A model generated the notes under the pieces. That model saw only the letters and a program-made list of their open reading frames with translations. It was not told where the DNA came from and ran no database searches. DNA of 64,000 bases from Mastigocoleus sp. MO_188.B34 (GTDB lineage Bacteria > Cyanobacteriota > Cyanobacteriia > Cyanobacteriales > Nostocaceae), in assembly GCF_030065675.1 (NCBI RefSeq), contig NZ_JASJDK010000001.1, forward strand, positions 62,001 to 126,000, given 5' to 3'. Position numbers and translations under genes: made by a program. Below, piece after piece: positions 1 to 9,077 of this stretch. Every line of letters starts with the position of its first letter. The first letter of the stretch is position 1.

Positions 1-1022
1 GATTACGTTGGCGACAACAATTTGTTAACTTAGCGACAGAAAGCTTTGCTGTTAAATGGTTAGAAGTAAATCCACGCTCTTTTAACATTCAGCTTAGACC
101 AATTTGGTCAAATCCTAGTACCCTTGTAGGAACAGCACCATTAATTAAAACCGCACAGAACTATGTTGCAGCAGCTGCAATTAATGGAGGTTTCTTTAAT
201 CGTAAAAATCGCCTACCTCTCGGTGCGATTCGACGAAATGGACAATGGTTATCGAGCCCAATTCTTAATAGAGGTGCGATCGCGTGGAATGATTCCGGAC
301 AATTTCATATGGGTCGCTTGAGTTTAAAGGAAACTTTAATCGCTCCAAATCAACAAAAATTAACTATTTCTACCCTTAATAGTGGCTATGTGCAAACAGG
401 AATTGCCCGCTATACGCCAGTTTGGGGATTGGCATATATACCTTTAACAGACAACGAAGTGGTTTTAGTTGTCCGTAAAAACCGAATCTTTAGCAAGTTA
501 CAAACAAACAAAGCAGGGGAGCAATCTATTCCCATTCCTAGAGATGGTTATTTAATTACTTCTCGTGGTGCAGGTAACAATCAACTCCAGAATTTGACTG
601 TCGGTTCTGTTTTGCGTATTGCTAGTTCAAGTTTTCCTGTTGAATTTAACCGTTATCCGCATATTCTCGGAGCTGGACCACTATTACTGCAAAATCGCCG
701 CATTGTGCTAGATGCGACTTTGGAAAACTTCAGTAAAGCTTTTGCCAGACAAAAAGCGATTCGTAGTGCTATTTGTACTACCGCATCTGGTCAATTAGTA
801 ATTGCTGCAGTACATAATCGTGTAGGTGGGAAAGGTCCAACATTAGCGGAACATGCTCAGTTAATGCAGCGGATGGGATGTATCAATGCTTTAAATTTGG
901 ATGGAGGTAGTTCAACTAGTCTTTATCTTGGAGGTCAATTAGTTGACCGTTCTCCCAACACAGCAGCAAGAGTACATAACGGAATTGGTATTTTTCTTCA
1001 ACCAAGACGTGAAAATAAGTAA
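1..1022 (+). CDS. Phosphodiester glycosidase (NAGPA/DUF2233) family protein, 5' truncated
   Basis: The reading frame is open from base 3 and the start lies before the window, so this is the C-terminal part of a larger protein (about 339 residues visible). It contains the two hallmarks of the NAGPA-like phosphodiester glycosidase fold: INGGFFNRKNRLPLGAI near the visible N-terminus and ALNLDGGSSTSLYLGG near the C-terminus. Family members act on sugar-phosphodiester bonds or bind glycans and are usually exported in cyanobacteria. The signal peptide, if there is one, lies outside the window. The internal ATG at 309 falls inside the domain and is not a plausible start. The family call is firm; the substrate is unknown. 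Confidence 0.85.
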   Translation, partial: LRWRQQFVNLATESFAVKWLEVNPRSFNIQLRPIWSNPSTLVGTAPLIKTAQNYVAAAAINGGFFNRKNRLPLGAIRRNGQWLSSPILNRGAIAWNDSGQFHMGRLSLKETLIAPNQQKLTISTLNSGYVQTGIARYTPVWGLAYIPLTDNEVVLVVRKNRIFSKLQTNKAGEQSIPIPRDGYLITSRGAGNNQLQNLTVGSVLRIASSSFPVEFNRYPHILGAGPLLLQNRRIVLDATLENFSKAFARQKAIRSAICTTASGQLVIAAVHNRVGGKGPTLAEHAQLMQRMGCINALNLDGGSSTSLYLGGQLVDRSPNTAARVHNGIGIFLQPRRENK

Positions 1023-1360
1023 AGAAGCCAGTTTAGGAAGTTATATCCGGAGTTATTTGTAGTGAAGATAGAATAGACTTCCTAAGCAAAGAAAAGAAAA
1101 CAAATATCCAGTATAATTATTTACCTGTATTTTTACATTTAATGAAGTTAAGATTGGTTTTGACTTTTGCTTAATAAAGAGTTGATGTAGATTTTCAGAT
1201 GGGTAAAGTTATTTAATACACCGCCCTGCAAGTTTTTGTTATGTTTGGCAAGGGTGCTACGAATTGCTGATTTCCACGGTTGCAAAATTACGGCATATTT
1301 TCCATCAATGGTTAAGGTCACTAACCAATTTATCCTGTTTACCAACAAAAAGAGGTAATT
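1023..1360. other. Intergenic stretch, nothing recognised
   Basis: There are 338 bases between the glycosidase-like gene and the cupin gene. I see no supportable ORF, tRNA or strong terminator. The last bases before 1361 carry the cupin ribosome-binding site. Confidence 0.5.
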
Positions 1361-1780
1361 ATGTCTCAATTCCAAGAAGCAACAGAAGTAGAATCCTTGA
1401 CATTTCCTCCTGCTGTTACTCCTAGAGGTATTGCTGCTACCGAACTGCGTCCCTGGGGCTCTTTCACAGTTCTCGAAGAAGGTCGCGGGTACAAGATCAA
1501 GCGTATCGAAGTCAAGCCTGGACATCGTTTGAGTCTACAGATGCATCATCATCGTAGCGAACATTGGATCGTTGTATCCGGTACAGCGAAAGTAGTTTGT
1601 GGCTCGGAAGAAATTCTGTTAAGCAACAATCAATCAACCTATGTTCCACAGTGTACAGAGCATCGCTTGGAGAATCCTGGGGTGATTCCTTTAGTACTTA
1701 TTGAAGTTCAAAATGGCGAGTATTTAGGAGAAGACGATATTATTCGCTTCCAAGATGATTACTCTCGCACTGATAGCTAA
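1361..1780 (+). CDS. Stand-alone cupin, mannose-6-phosphate isomerase type II C-terminal domain family
   Basis: This 139-residue protein is almost entirely one cupin. RPWGSFTVLEEGRGYKIKRI leads into the metal-binding first motif (HRLSLQMHHHRSEHWIVVSG), and the second motif follows at PQCTEHRLENPG. It matches the C-terminal isomerase domain of bifunctional ManC/AlgA proteins but lacks the nucleotidyltransferase half, as is common for short cyanobacterial paralogues. A plausible role is mannose-6-phosphate/fructose-6-phosphate isomerisation or another sugar-phosphate step. Activity is inferred, not shown. The ATG has a good Shine-Dalgarno (AAAGAGGT) six bases upstream. A terminator-like hairpin follows at about 1992. 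Confidence 0.85.
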   Translation: MSQFQEATEVESLTFPPAVTPRGIAATELRPWGSFTVLEEGRGYKIKRIEVKPGHRLSLQMHHHRSEHWIVVSGTAKVVCGSEEILLSNNQSTYVPQCTEHRLENPGVIPLVLIEVQNGEYLGEDDIIRFQDDYSRTDS

Positions 1781-1840
1781 GATTTTCCCCGTATTCGGTT
1801 TTTACACCGAAGTTTAATTAGGTAAGCATTTCGTGTCGCG

Positions 1841-1855
1841 TCTCCCTTTGGGAGA
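1841..1855. repeat. Short palindrome of a cyanobacterial intergenic repeat type
   Basis: TCTCCCTTTGGGAGA is a perfect 6-bp inverted repeat with a 3-base loop. It sits in CGCGTCTCCC... context typical of dispersed intergenic repeats in filamentous cyanobacteria. Its function is unknown. Confidence 0.4.
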
Positions 1856-1991
1856 ACTCCCATTACTTAACACAAGGGAAGGCGCGAGTATTCACCCCAA
1901 TATCTAGTAATTTTGTACTTTAAGTTTGGCTATATTTTTATTTAATATATAGATTGCAAACAAAGGATTGCAAACAAAAATTATTATGTTT

Positions 1992-2026
1992 ACCCCATCT
2001 CTAATATCTTTATAGGTGGGGTTTTA
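1992..2026 (+). terminator. Likely Rho-independent terminator after the cupin gene
   Basis: ACCCCA at 1992 pairs with TGGGGT at 2017 and is followed by TTT. The stem is six base pairs with a long AT-rich loop. It lies 210 bases after the cupin stop and just before the IscA-like gene. Confidence 0.45.
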
Positions 2027-2047
2027 GATATTAATATAACGTAATCA

Positions 2048-2374
2048 ATGATTCATATTTCTCTATCTGCAGCGAATGAAATCGAACGGTTAAAGTCAAA
2101 ACGTTCTCAATCTGAACTTTTATTTAGACTATCTGTTAAACAAGGTGGCTGCTCTGGTTTATTCTACGATCTATCTTTTACTCAAAACCATAATCTAGGA
2201 GATGTGATTTATGAATCACAAGGGATTAAAGTAGCTGTAGATGCAGACAGCTTGAAATATGTTGAGGGATTAAAACTAGATTATGCTGAAGATTTAATGG
2301 GTGGAGGGTTCCGGTTTCAAAATCCTCAAGCAGTTTCTAGCTGTGGTTGTGGTAATTCTTTCTCTCAAGAATAA
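2048..2374 (+). CDS. HesB/IscA/SufA-type iron-sulfur cluster carrier protein
   Basis: This 108-residue A-type carrier has the three conserved cysteines: one in QGGCSGL (around residue 35) and two in the terminal CGCG motif. A-type carriers receive Fe-S clusters from the SUF/ISC scaffold and pass them to apo-proteins in the cytosol. The position directly before the rpsL-rpsG-fusA-tuf cluster is one I recognise from other cyanobacteria. The long gap and the separate promoter before rpsL argue that it is its own transcription unit. Whether it is the SufA or IscA paralogue cannot be decided from the sequence. The ATG start lacks a strong Shine-Dalgarno. Confidence 0.92.
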   Translation: MIHISLSAANEIERLKSKRSQSELLFRLSVKQGGCSGLFYDLSFTQNHNLGDVIYESQGIKVAVDADSLKYVEGLKLDYAEDLMGGGFRFQNPQAVSSCGCGNSFSQE

Positions 2375-2376
2375 AT

Positions 2377-2468
2377 AACGTCTTATGTAAATTAGAAGCT
2401 GAAATAATGTCAATTCGTGGGAATAATCACAAACGTGATTTAAGCTGGTTCTTGAAACCTTTGATAGA
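2377..2468 (-). repeat. Dispersed intergenic repeat, copy B
   Basis: On the reverse complement this stretch aligns with 57410-57503 at roughly 85% identity by hand, and more loosely with 45827-45914. The differences between the two good copies are mostly transitions. The centre is a small palindrome, AATCACAAACGTGATT. The copy begins right after the IscA-like stop codon and lies upstream of the rpsL promoter. Confidence 0.6.
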
Positions 2469-2569
2469 TTTCTTGTCTTAAACCTTCTGATGTATTGATT
2501 CTCTGAACAAAATTTTCAGCCATTTAAGCAAGTTTCAAACTCTTGTTCTAAATTCCATCTAAAAGATGT

Positions 2570-2599
2570 TTGACAGCCACTAATGGCAAACTGTATAAT
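2570..2599 (+). promoter_or_regulatory. Near-consensus sigma-70 promoter of the str operon
   Basis: TTGACA at 2570-2575 and TATAAT at 2594-2599 are separated by 18 bases, both exact matches to the consensus. Transcription would start near 2606, giving a leader of about 40 bases before the rpsL ATG. This fits a strong constitutive promoter for ribosomal protein and elongation factor genes. Confidence 0.75.
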
Positions 2600-2648
2600 A
2601 TCGATTTGTTAAAACTAAGATTAAACGCAGCTTCATGGGCTGTAACTC

Positions 2649-3023
2649 ATGCCAACCATACAGCAGCTAATTAGAAACGAACGCGAACTGGCGCGCCAAA
2701 AGACTAAATCGCCAGCTCTGAAAAGATGTCCCCAACGCCGGGGAGTGTGCACCAGGGTATATACAACAACCCCGAAGAAACCTAACTCAGCGTTACGTAA
2801 AGTAGCAAGGGTAAGGTTAACTTCTGGATTTGAAGTAACAGCCTATATCCCAGGTATTGGGCACAACTTACAAGAACACTCGGTTGTCATGATTCGTGGC
2901 GGAAGGGTAAAAGATTTGCCTGGTGTGCGATATCACATCATTCGTGGCACTTTAGATACGGCGGGAGTTAAAGATCGCAAACAAGGTCGTTCCAAGTATG
3001 GGACAAAACGTCCTAAGGGATAA
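2649..3023 (+). CDS. rpsL: 30S ribosomal protein S12
   Basis: This 124-residue protein has the full S12 signature: an N-terminal [28 protein letters not shown], and [20 protein letters not shown] near the end. S12 sits at the decoding centre of the small subunit and monitors codon-anticodon pairing. The segment with the streptomycin-sensitive lysine (KKPNSALRK) is intact. It is the first gene of the str cluster, 74 bases behind the promoter hexamers. Length and sequence are normal for cyanobacteria. Confidence 0.99.
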   Translation: MPTIQQLIRNERELARQKTKSPALKRCPQRRGVCTRVYTTTPKKPNSALRKVARVRLTSGFEVTAYIPGIGHNLQEHSVVMIRGGRVKDLPGVRYHIIRGTLDTAGVKDRKQGRSKYGTKRPKG

Positions 3024-3554
3024 ATACAATTTCCCTTTGTACTTATCCCATCAATCGCCAAAAGTGTCAGATGAATCTAAAACAAATTGACCTGAATAAG
3101 GCTGTCTGAGCGGCAATAGTCCACCTAAGGACTTACGCCGCTCTAATTTGCTAATAATTTCCATTTGGGCAATTTCCTAGAGATAGACAATTTCCTACAG
3201 AAAAAAGCTTTTTCAAGTCTGTTATGAGAACTGTGTGTTTTGAGGGGAAATCCTTAATCGAACAGTTAACAACTATTGCTGATGATAAGCGTTAAGTTTG
3301 AGAGTTATTTACAATTCTCTACTTACTCAGAAGGCGAAGATATCACAAATAAGGTATATAATGTTGTCGCCTTCTATGTCCAGTCAAAGACAACAGTAGG
3401 AAGTAGCACTGCTTTCGGAAAAGCCAAAACCAAGAAAAGAGTGAAAAGCCTGACTCGTCGAATAGTAAGCTTATTTCGATGGTTCAAGCTAACAAATTCT
3501 CAATTCTTAGATATCATATAATCTCGTTGCCAAACATAAATTTAAGAGTTAATT
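3024..3554 (+). other. Long rpsL-rpsG spacer
   Basis: This spacer of 531 bases is unusually long for a ribosomal operon. It contains the 3108-3143 hairpin. The only open frame of note (TTG at 3276 to 3521) lacks a ribosome-binding site and any recognisable domain, and I do not call it a gene. Confidence 0.5.
3108..3143 (+). promoter_or_regulatory. Hairpin in the rpsL-rpsG spacer, candidate translational control or attenuation element
   Basis: GAGCGGC (3108-3114) pairs with GCCGCTC (3137-3143), and an inner AGTCC/GGACT stem closes a six-base loop, with a small symmetric internal loop between the two stems. No U-tract follows, so a simple terminator is unlikely. In E. coli the S7 repressor site lies in the same rpsL-rpsG spacer. 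Whether this hairpin does that job is inference. Confidence 0.4.
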
Positions 3555-4025
3555 ATGTCTCGTCGTGGTGTTATTCAAAGACGTCCAGTTCCTCCTGACT
3601 CAGTATATAACAGTCGTTTAGTCAGCATGATGATTCGACGGATTATGCGTCATGGGAAAAAATCACTGGCTGCAAGACTTGTTTATGATGCGATGAAAAC
3701 AATTGAGCAGAGAACAGGAAACGACCCATTGGAAACATTTGAAAGAGCAGTTCAAAATGTTACTCCTCTGGTAGAAGTTAAAGCTCGACGGGTTGGTGGT
3801 GCAACTTACCAAGTACCAATGGAAGTTCGTTCCGACAGAGGTACAACATTGGCACTCCGTTGGCTTGTAAGATTCTCTCGGGAACGTCCCGGTAAAACAA
3901 TGGCGAATAGGTTAGCCAATGAATTAATGGACGCAGCTAACGAAACTGGTAATGCTATTCGTAAACGGGAAGAAACACATCGAATGGCAGAAGCGAATAA
4001 GGCTTTTGCCCACTATCGTTACTAA
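3555..4025 (+). CDS. rpsG: 30S ribosomal protein S7
   Basis: This 156-residue S7 protein has [10 protein letters not shown] at the start, then [20 protein letters not shown] and [21 protein letters not shown]7 nucleates assembly of the 30S head by binding the 3' major domain of 16S rRNA and contacts the E-site tRNA. In many bacteria it represses its own operon by binding the mRNA near its start. A folded spacer is present just upstream. The start codon ATG at 3555 is preceded by a purine-rich AAGAG. Confidence 0.99.
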   Translation: MSRRGVIQRRPVPPDSVYNSRLVSMMIRRIMRHGKKSLAARLVYDAMKTIEQRTGNDPLETFERAVQNVTPLVEVKARRVGGATYQVPMEVRSDRGTTLALRWLVRFSRERPGKTMANRLANELMDAANETGNAIRKREETHRMAEANKAFAHYRY

Positions 4026-4030
4026 TTATG

Positions 4031-4065
4031 AACAGTTAACTGTTAACTAATTGACAGTTAACTGA
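4031..4065. repeat. Short GTTAACTG-type intergenic repeat
   Basis: AACAGTTAACTG, GTTAACTAA and ACAGTTAACTG follow in succession and can form alternative hairpins. Similar CTGTCAACTG/CTGATAACTG strings occur near 33340, 44200 and 44305, so this is a low-complexity repeat type of this genome. Confidence 0.45.
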
Positions 4066-4186
4066 TAATTGCCGCGAATGAATATATCAAATCTTTATAA
4101 AAGAAAGCGGATTTCCGTAAGAGTATATATTCTTAACAAAGTGTAATATACAAGATATCATGAGGCGAAAGGTATAGGAGGCAGCT

Positions 4187-6265
4187 GTGGCACGTACTAA
4201 CCCGCTGGAAAAGGTGCGTAATATTGGCATCGCAGCACATATAGACGCGGGCAAAACAACTACGACTGAGAGAATACTGTTTTACTCCGGAATTATTCAC
4301 AAAATTGGTGAGGTTCACGAGGGAACAGCGGTAACCGACTGGATGGCTCAAGAACGGGAGCGAGGAATTACAATTACTGCTGCTGCTATCAGCACTAGTT
4401 GGAAAGATCATCAAATCAATATAATTGATACTCCCGGTCACGTAGACTTCACCATAGAAGTTGAGCGCTCCATGCGGGTATTAGATGGTGTTATCACAGT
4501 TCTATGCTCAGTAGGTGGCGTACAACCCCAAACCGAAACTGTATGGCGGCAAGCAGATCGCTACAAAGTACCACGGATAATTTTTGTTAACAAAATGGAT
4601 CGTGTTGGTGCAGAATTCTTCAAGGTTCACGAGCAAGTATGCGATCGCATGCGAACCAACGCTGTTCCAATTCAATTACCAATCGGTAGTGAGAGTGAGT
4701 TTCGGGGAATAGTAGATTTGGTCAAGATGCGTGCATACATCTATAACAACGACCAAGGAACTGATATTGAAGAAACAGGTATTCCTGCCGAAGTACAAGA
4801 AATAGTTGAAGAATATCGTACAAAATTAATTGAAGCGGTAGCTGAAACTTCTGATGATTTGATGACAAAGTACTTTGAGGGGGAAGAAATCACAGAAGAA
4901 GAAATCCAGCTAGCTTTAAGAAAAGGAACTATAGACGGTACCATTGTACCGATGCTGTGCGGTTCAGCATTTAAAAACAAGGGCGTGCAGTTGCTCTTGG
5001 ATGCTGTGGTAAATTATCTGCCAGCACCTATAGATGTACCCCCAATTCAAGGTACATTACCAAGTGGCGAAACAGTCGAAAGATTTGCCGACGACGAAGC
5101 CCCCTTAGCTGCACTTGCTTTCAAAGTGATGGCCGATCCCTACGGTCGTTTAACCTTTATTCGAGTTTATTCTGGCATCTTCAAAAAAGGTAGCTATGTT
5201 TATAATGCGACAAAAGGTAAGAAAGAACGAATTTCCCGCTTAGTGTTAATGAAGGCAGATGATCGGCAGGATGTTGATGAACTGCGAGCAGGGGATTTAG
5301 GAGCAGCGGTAGGATTGAAAGAGACCTTGACAGGTGATACTCTTTGTGATGAAGATTCGCCAGTAATTTTGGAATCCCTATTTATTCCAGAACCTGTGAT
5401 CTCGGTTGCGGTTGAGCCCAAAACCAAGAACGATATGGAAAAGCTTTCAAAAGCTTTACAAGCACTTTCGGAAGAAGATCCCACTTTTCGTGTCAGCGTC
5501 AACCCTGAAACTAACCAAACCGTGATTGCGGGAATGGGAGAGTTACACTTAGAGATTCTCGTAGATAGAATGTTACGAGAATTTAAAGTCGAAGCAAATG
5601 TTGGCGCACCACAGGTAGCTTATCGCGAAACTATCCGCAAAGCTGTTACTAAAGTAGAAGGTAAATTCATTCGCCAAAGTGGTGGTAAAGGTCAGTACGG
5701 TCATGTCGTAATCGACTTAGAGCCAGGAGAAGCGGGAAGCGGTTTTGAATTTGTCTCTAAAATAGTCGGTGGTGCAGTACCCAAAGAATATGTTGCGCCG
5801 GTAGAGCAGGGAATGAAAGAAACCTGTGAATCGGGTATCCTAGCAGGGTATCCCTTAATTGACGTCAAGGCAACATTGATAGATGGGTCTTACCACGACG
5901 TAGATTCTTCAGAGATGGCGTTCAAAATTGCTGGTTCTATGGCGATGAAAGCTGCCACAATGAAGGCTTCACCAGTCCTATTAGAACCCATGATGAAAGT
6001 TGAGGTAGAAGTACCAGAAAACTTCCTTGGGGATGTGATGGGCGATTTGAACTCTCGTCGGGGTCAAATTGAAGGGATGGAATCCGAACAGGGTCTTTCA
6101 AAAGTGACTGCTAAAGTTCCATTGGCGGAAATGTTTGGCTATGCTACAGACATCCGCTCCAAGACCCAAGGTCGGGGCGTCTTCTCCATGGAGTTTAGTA
6201 GTTACGAGGAAGTGCCTCGCAACGTCAGTGAGGCAATCATCGCTAAAAGTAAAGGGAACGCATAA
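4187..6265 (+). CDS. fusA: Translation elongation factor G
   Basis: This 692-residue GTPase drives ribosomal translocation. G1 ([12 protein letters not shown]), the switch I/G2 region ending in [11 protein letters not shown]3 (DTPGHVDF) and G4 (NKMD) are all present. Domains II to V follow in order, with the GMGELHLEI motif in domain III and [10 protein letters not shown] near the end. The start is GTG at 4187 with a strong AGGAGG six bases upstream. It is co-directional with rpsG and is followed after 27 bases by tuf, so the two factors are co-transcribed. Length is typical of the main cyanobacterial EF-G. Confidence 0.99.
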   Translation: MARTNPLEKVRNIGIAAHIDAGKTTTTERILFYSGIIHKIGEVHEGTAVTDWMAQERERGITITAAAISTSWKDHQINIIDTPGHVDFTIEVERSMRVLDGVITVLCSVGGVQPQTETVWRQADRYKVPRIIFVNKMDRVGAEFFKVHEQVCDRMRTNAVPIQLPIGSESEFRGIVDLVKMRAYIYNNDQGTDIEETGIPAEVQEIVEEYRTKLIEAVAETSDDLMTKYFEGEEITEEEIQLALRKGTIDGTIVPMLCGSAFKNKGVQLLLDAVVNYLPAPIDVPPIQGTLPSGETVERFADDEAPLAALAFKVMADPYGRLTFIRVYSGIFKKGSYVYNATKGKKERISRLVLMKADDRQDVDELRAGDLGAAVGLKETLTGDTLCDEDSPVILESLFIPEPVISVAVEPKTKNDMEKLSKALQALSEEDPTFRVSVNPETNQTVIAGMGELHLEILVDRMLREFKVEANVGAPQVAYRETIRKAVTKVEGKFIRQSGGKGQYGHVVIDLEPGEAGSGFEFVSKIVGGAVPKEYVAPVEQGMKETCESGILAGYPLIDVKATLIDGSYHDVDSSEMAFKIAGSMAMKAATMKASPVLLEPMMKVEVEVPENFLGDVMGDLNSRRGQIEGMESEQGLSKVTAKVPLAEMFGYATDIRSKTQGRGVFSMEFSSYEEVPRNVSEAIIAKSKGNA

Positions 6266-6292
6266 CTAGAAAAGGAAAAAAAACGAGTACTC

Positions 6293-7522
6293 ATGGCACG
6301 CGCAAAGTTTGAAAGAAATAAACCCCACGTTAATATTGGTACTATTGGTCACGTTGACCACGGTAAAACTACTTTAACAGCAGCTATCACCATGACTTTA
6401 TCGGCTCTGGGTCAAGCTGCGGCTAAAAAGTATGATGAAATCGATAACGCCCCAGAAGAAAAAGCCCGGGGTATTACTATTAACACTGCTCACGTAGAGT
6501 ATGAGACTGAGAATCGTCACTATGCTCACGTAGATTGTCCTGGACACGCAGACTATGTGAAAAACATGATCACAGGTGCTGCTCAGATGGATGGTGCTAT
6601 TTTGGTTGTATCCGCAGCTGATGGTCCTATGCCCCAAACCCGGGAGCACATCCTCTTAGCGAAACAAGTGGGCGTGCCTAACATCGTTGTCTTTTTAAAT
6701 AAGAAAGACATGGTGGATGATGATGAACTGCTGGAATTGGTGGAATTAGAAGTCCAAGAATTACTGAGCAGTTATGACTTCCCTGGTGATGAAATTCCTG
6801 TGATAGCAGGTTCTGGTTTGCAAGCACTGGAGCATATGATTGCTAACCCCTCAACACAACGGGGCGATAACGAGTGGGTAGATAAAATCTATGACTTGAT
6901 GGATAAGGTAGATTCCTATATTCCTACCCCCGAGCGGGCTGTAGATAAGCCTTTCTTGATGGCAGTTGAAGACGTATTTTCTATCACAGGTCGTGGTACC
7001 GTAGCGACTGGTAGAATTGAGCGTGGTGTTGTTAAAGTTGGCGATCAGGTAGAGCTTGTGGGAATTAGAGATACCCGCAGCACCACCGTAACTGGAATCG
7101 AGATGTTCAAGAAGAGTCTTGATGAAGGTATGGCTGGGGATAATGCTGGAGTATTATTGCGCGGTCTGCAAAAAACTGACGTAGAACGCGGTATGGTTCT
7201 TGCTAAGCCAGGTAGCATTACACCACATACTGAATTTGAAGGTGAAGTGTACGTTTTAACTGATAAAGAAGGTGGTCGTAAGACTCCATTCTTTTCTGGG
7301 TATCGCCCTCAATTCTATGTGCGAACCACTGATGTAACCGGTACCATCAAATCTTTTACTGCTGATGATGGTAGTGCGGCAGAAATGGTAATGCCTGGAG
7401 ACCGCATTAAAATGAATGTGGAATTAATTAACCCAATTGCGATTGAAACAGGAATGCGCTTTGCTATTCGTGAAGGTGGTCGTACAATTGGTGCGGGCGT
7501 TGTTTCCAAAATCGTAAAGTAA
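6293..7522 (+). CDS. tuf: Translation elongation factor Tu
   Basis: This 409-residue EF-Tu delivers aminoacyl-tRNA to the ribosome. The GTPase motifs [17 protein letters not shown] and NKKDMV are intact. The beta-barrel domains II ([13 protein letters not shown]) and III ([15 protein letters not shown]) follow. The 409-residue length, longer than in E. coli, is normal for cyanobacteria. It is the distal gene of the fusA-tuf pair and ends at a very strong hairpin terminator at 7537-7591. Confidence 0.99.
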   Translation: MARAKFERNKPHVNIGTIGHVDHGKTTLTAAITMTLSALGQAAAKKYDEIDNAPEEKARGITINTAHVEYETENRHYAHVDCPGHADYVKNMITGAAQMDGAILVVSAADGPMPQTREHILLAKQVGVPNIVVFLNKKDMVDDDELLELVELEVQELLSSYDFPGDEIPVIAGSGLQALEHMIANPSTQRGDNEWVDKIYDLMDKVDSYIPTPERAVDKPFLMAVEDVFSITGRGTVATGRIERGVVKVGDQVELVGIRDTRSTTVTGIEMFKKSLDEGMAGDNAGVLLRGLQKTDVERGMVLAKPGSITPHTEFEGEVYVLTDKEGGRKTPFFSGYRPQFYVRTTDVTGTIKSFTADDGSAAEMVMPGDRIKMNVELINPIAIETGMRFAIREGGRTIGAGVVSKIVK

Positions 7523-7536
7523 CACCTGTTTACTTT

Positions 7537-7591
7537 AAATGAAGGAGGAGCAGAGATCCTGAAATTAGTCTCTGCTCTTTTCCCTTCATTT
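7537..7591 (+). terminator. Strong Rho-independent terminator after tuf
   Basis: GAGCAGAGA (7548-7556) pairs perfectly with TCTCTGCTC (7569-7577), followed by TTTT. A second outer stem, AAATGAAGG (7537) with CCTTCATTT (7583), brackets it. This separates tuf transcription from rpsJ, which must therefore have its own promoter in 7592-7813. Confidence 0.85.
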
Positions 7592-7813
7592 GCCTTATAC
7601 TTTTAGCAATCACAACAATAAACAGTCTTAGAGTTTAATTTCCTGAAGAAAGTAATCTCTCAGATCGTTAATATTTATTAGTTTTTGCTAGCTAATAATT
7701 TTGATTGATTTTTGTTGAATCAAGGTATCAAAGCTTTAATTAGCTAATTACAACCCTAATTATCTCAATCAGCTTCACTAGCTTCTTTCATCTGAACCAG
7801 GAAAACTAAAGAA

Positions 7814-8134
7814 ATGGCTACTTTACAACAACAGCAAAAAATCAGAATTCGCCTACAAGCTTTTGACCGTCGTTTACTAGATACATCTTGCGAGAAGATT
7901 GTTGATACAGCAAACCGCACCAACGCTACAGCTATTGGTCCCATTCCCCTACCCACTAAACGCCGAATTTACTGTGTTTTGCGCTCGCCTCACGTTGATA
8001 AGGACTCTCGAGAACATTTTGAAACACGTACCCATCGCCGTATAATTGATATCTATCAGCCATCTTCTAAAACTATTGATGCTCTGATGAAACTGGATTT
8101 ACCATCCGGCGTAGATATTGAAGTCAAATTGTAA
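7814..8134 (+). CDS. rpsJ: 30S ribosomal protein S10
   Basis: This 106-residue S10 protein has [17 protein letters not shown] and the conserved loop [21 protein letters not shown]10 is part of the 30S head and in many bacteria is also the NusE antitermination partner of NusB. It lies behind tuf as in other cyanobacteria, but a strong terminator and a 290-base gap separate them. A CTGCGGG hairpin follows. Confidence 0.98.
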   Translation: MATLQQQQKIRIRLQAFDRRLLDTSCEKIVDTANRTNATAIGPIPLPTKRRIYCVLRSPHVDKDSREHFETRTHRRIIDIYQPSSKTIDALMKLDLPSGVDIEVKL

Positions 8135-8303
8135 CCAGTTATATATTTACTAGTTATTAGTTTTCTTTGTTGTTTTATTTGTGGCTGAGTAAGATTTTAA
8201 ATACTGAAAACTAACATAATAATAACAACTAATACTCGATCGCATAAAAGTGAGACAAGTAAATAAACTGTATAGCAGCTAAGATAACACTGTTACATCA
8301 TGT

Positions 8304-8331
8304 CTGCGGGAAATTATCTCCCGCAGAATTT
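8304..8331 (+). terminator. Likely terminator of rpsJ
   Basis: CTGCGGG (8304-8310) pairs with CCCGCAG (8320-8326) across a nine-base loop and is followed by AATTTTC. The stem is perfect and GC-rich; the U-tract is short. Confidence 0.6.
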
Positions 8332-8374
8332 TCATTAAAATAAAAATTTTGTCAATAAATTCTTGTTTAGCAGG

Positions 8375-8390
8375 AATCATGTTTGTGATT
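8375..8390 (+). repeat. Core of the dispersed repeat (AATCATGTTTGTGATT)
   Basis: This 16-mer differs by one base from the reverse complement of the copy B core at 2427-2442, and resembles the copy A core near 57443. The flanks match poorly, so this is either a decayed copy or just the palindromic core. Confidence 0.35.
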
Positions 8391-8630
8391 GTCGATATGA
8401 ATTGGTTGCATAAAAATTTCTATAATCAATTTACAATGCTACGCAAAAGTCAAAATAGACTGCAATCATTTAAATAAAATATGTAGTTTATAAATTAAAG
8501 CTATCGAGAAAAGAATTTTATCTAAAATTAATTAATTTATCTTGGTATACAAATAGTGAGTTCGTGACATCTAATAATTTTGATAATTCCTGATACGTAA
8601 TTCTTAACCAGGGAGAAAATATCAAGCTAA

Positions 8631-8808
8631 TATAGCGGTTTTCACTTGAATAAAATACATTTGTCTTTCCAAACTTAGAGACGCGTTCATCTTTAGCAAA
8701 GCTTGCCCATAGTACATAAATGATTCTCTATTGTAACCCAGCGTAACCGCTAGGTTAGGCGTCTCTCGTCTCTACAAAGCATACTGGAATCAGCAGAGAA
8801 CCGCTATA
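8631..8808. mobile_element. MITE-like element with terminal inverted repeats
   Basis: The left end TATAGCGGTTTTC and the right end GAGAACCGCTATA are inverted repeats matching at 12 of 13 positions, and both end in TA, as expected for IS630/Tc1-mariner-type insertion at TA. The 178-bp interior has no coding capacity. It contains a second nested inverted repeat (GAGACGCG near 8691, GCGTCTC near 8759). A non-autonomous element mobilised in trans is the best reading. I did not find another copy in the window. Confidence 0.6.
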
Positions 8809-9077
8809 ACTTCATACAAGCTAATTGACAGCAGTAGCAAAAAATACACGCATTTTAAATATTGAAATTTGTAGACATGAAGATACAGGCATGAATATTT
8901 TGAATTAGCTTATAGTAAATATAGAAGATAGTCTAATTTTTGATGTCTCAATCTTTACTAGTATTTGGTATGGATTTCCTCAAGGTTTTTTATAGCCGAA
9001 TCATAAAATGGTAGAATAACAAAATACGGGGAATCTAAAAATAACTTTATAAAGATTAAATTTATACCAAGGTTACA

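Larger units (their letters stand above)
8135..9077. other. 943-base gene-free interval with terminator, repeat core and MITE-like element
   Basis: No credible ORF is found. The interval holds the rpsJ terminator (8304), a 16-base core shared with the dispersed repeat (8375-8390) and a 178-bp inverted-repeat element (8631-8808). The remainder is AT-rich and unassigned. Confidence 0.6.

Noticed and set aside
3276-3521. 81-codon frame in the rpsL-rpsG spacer
   Set aside because: TTG start, no ribosome-binding site, no recognisable domain; more likely chance in a long spacer.
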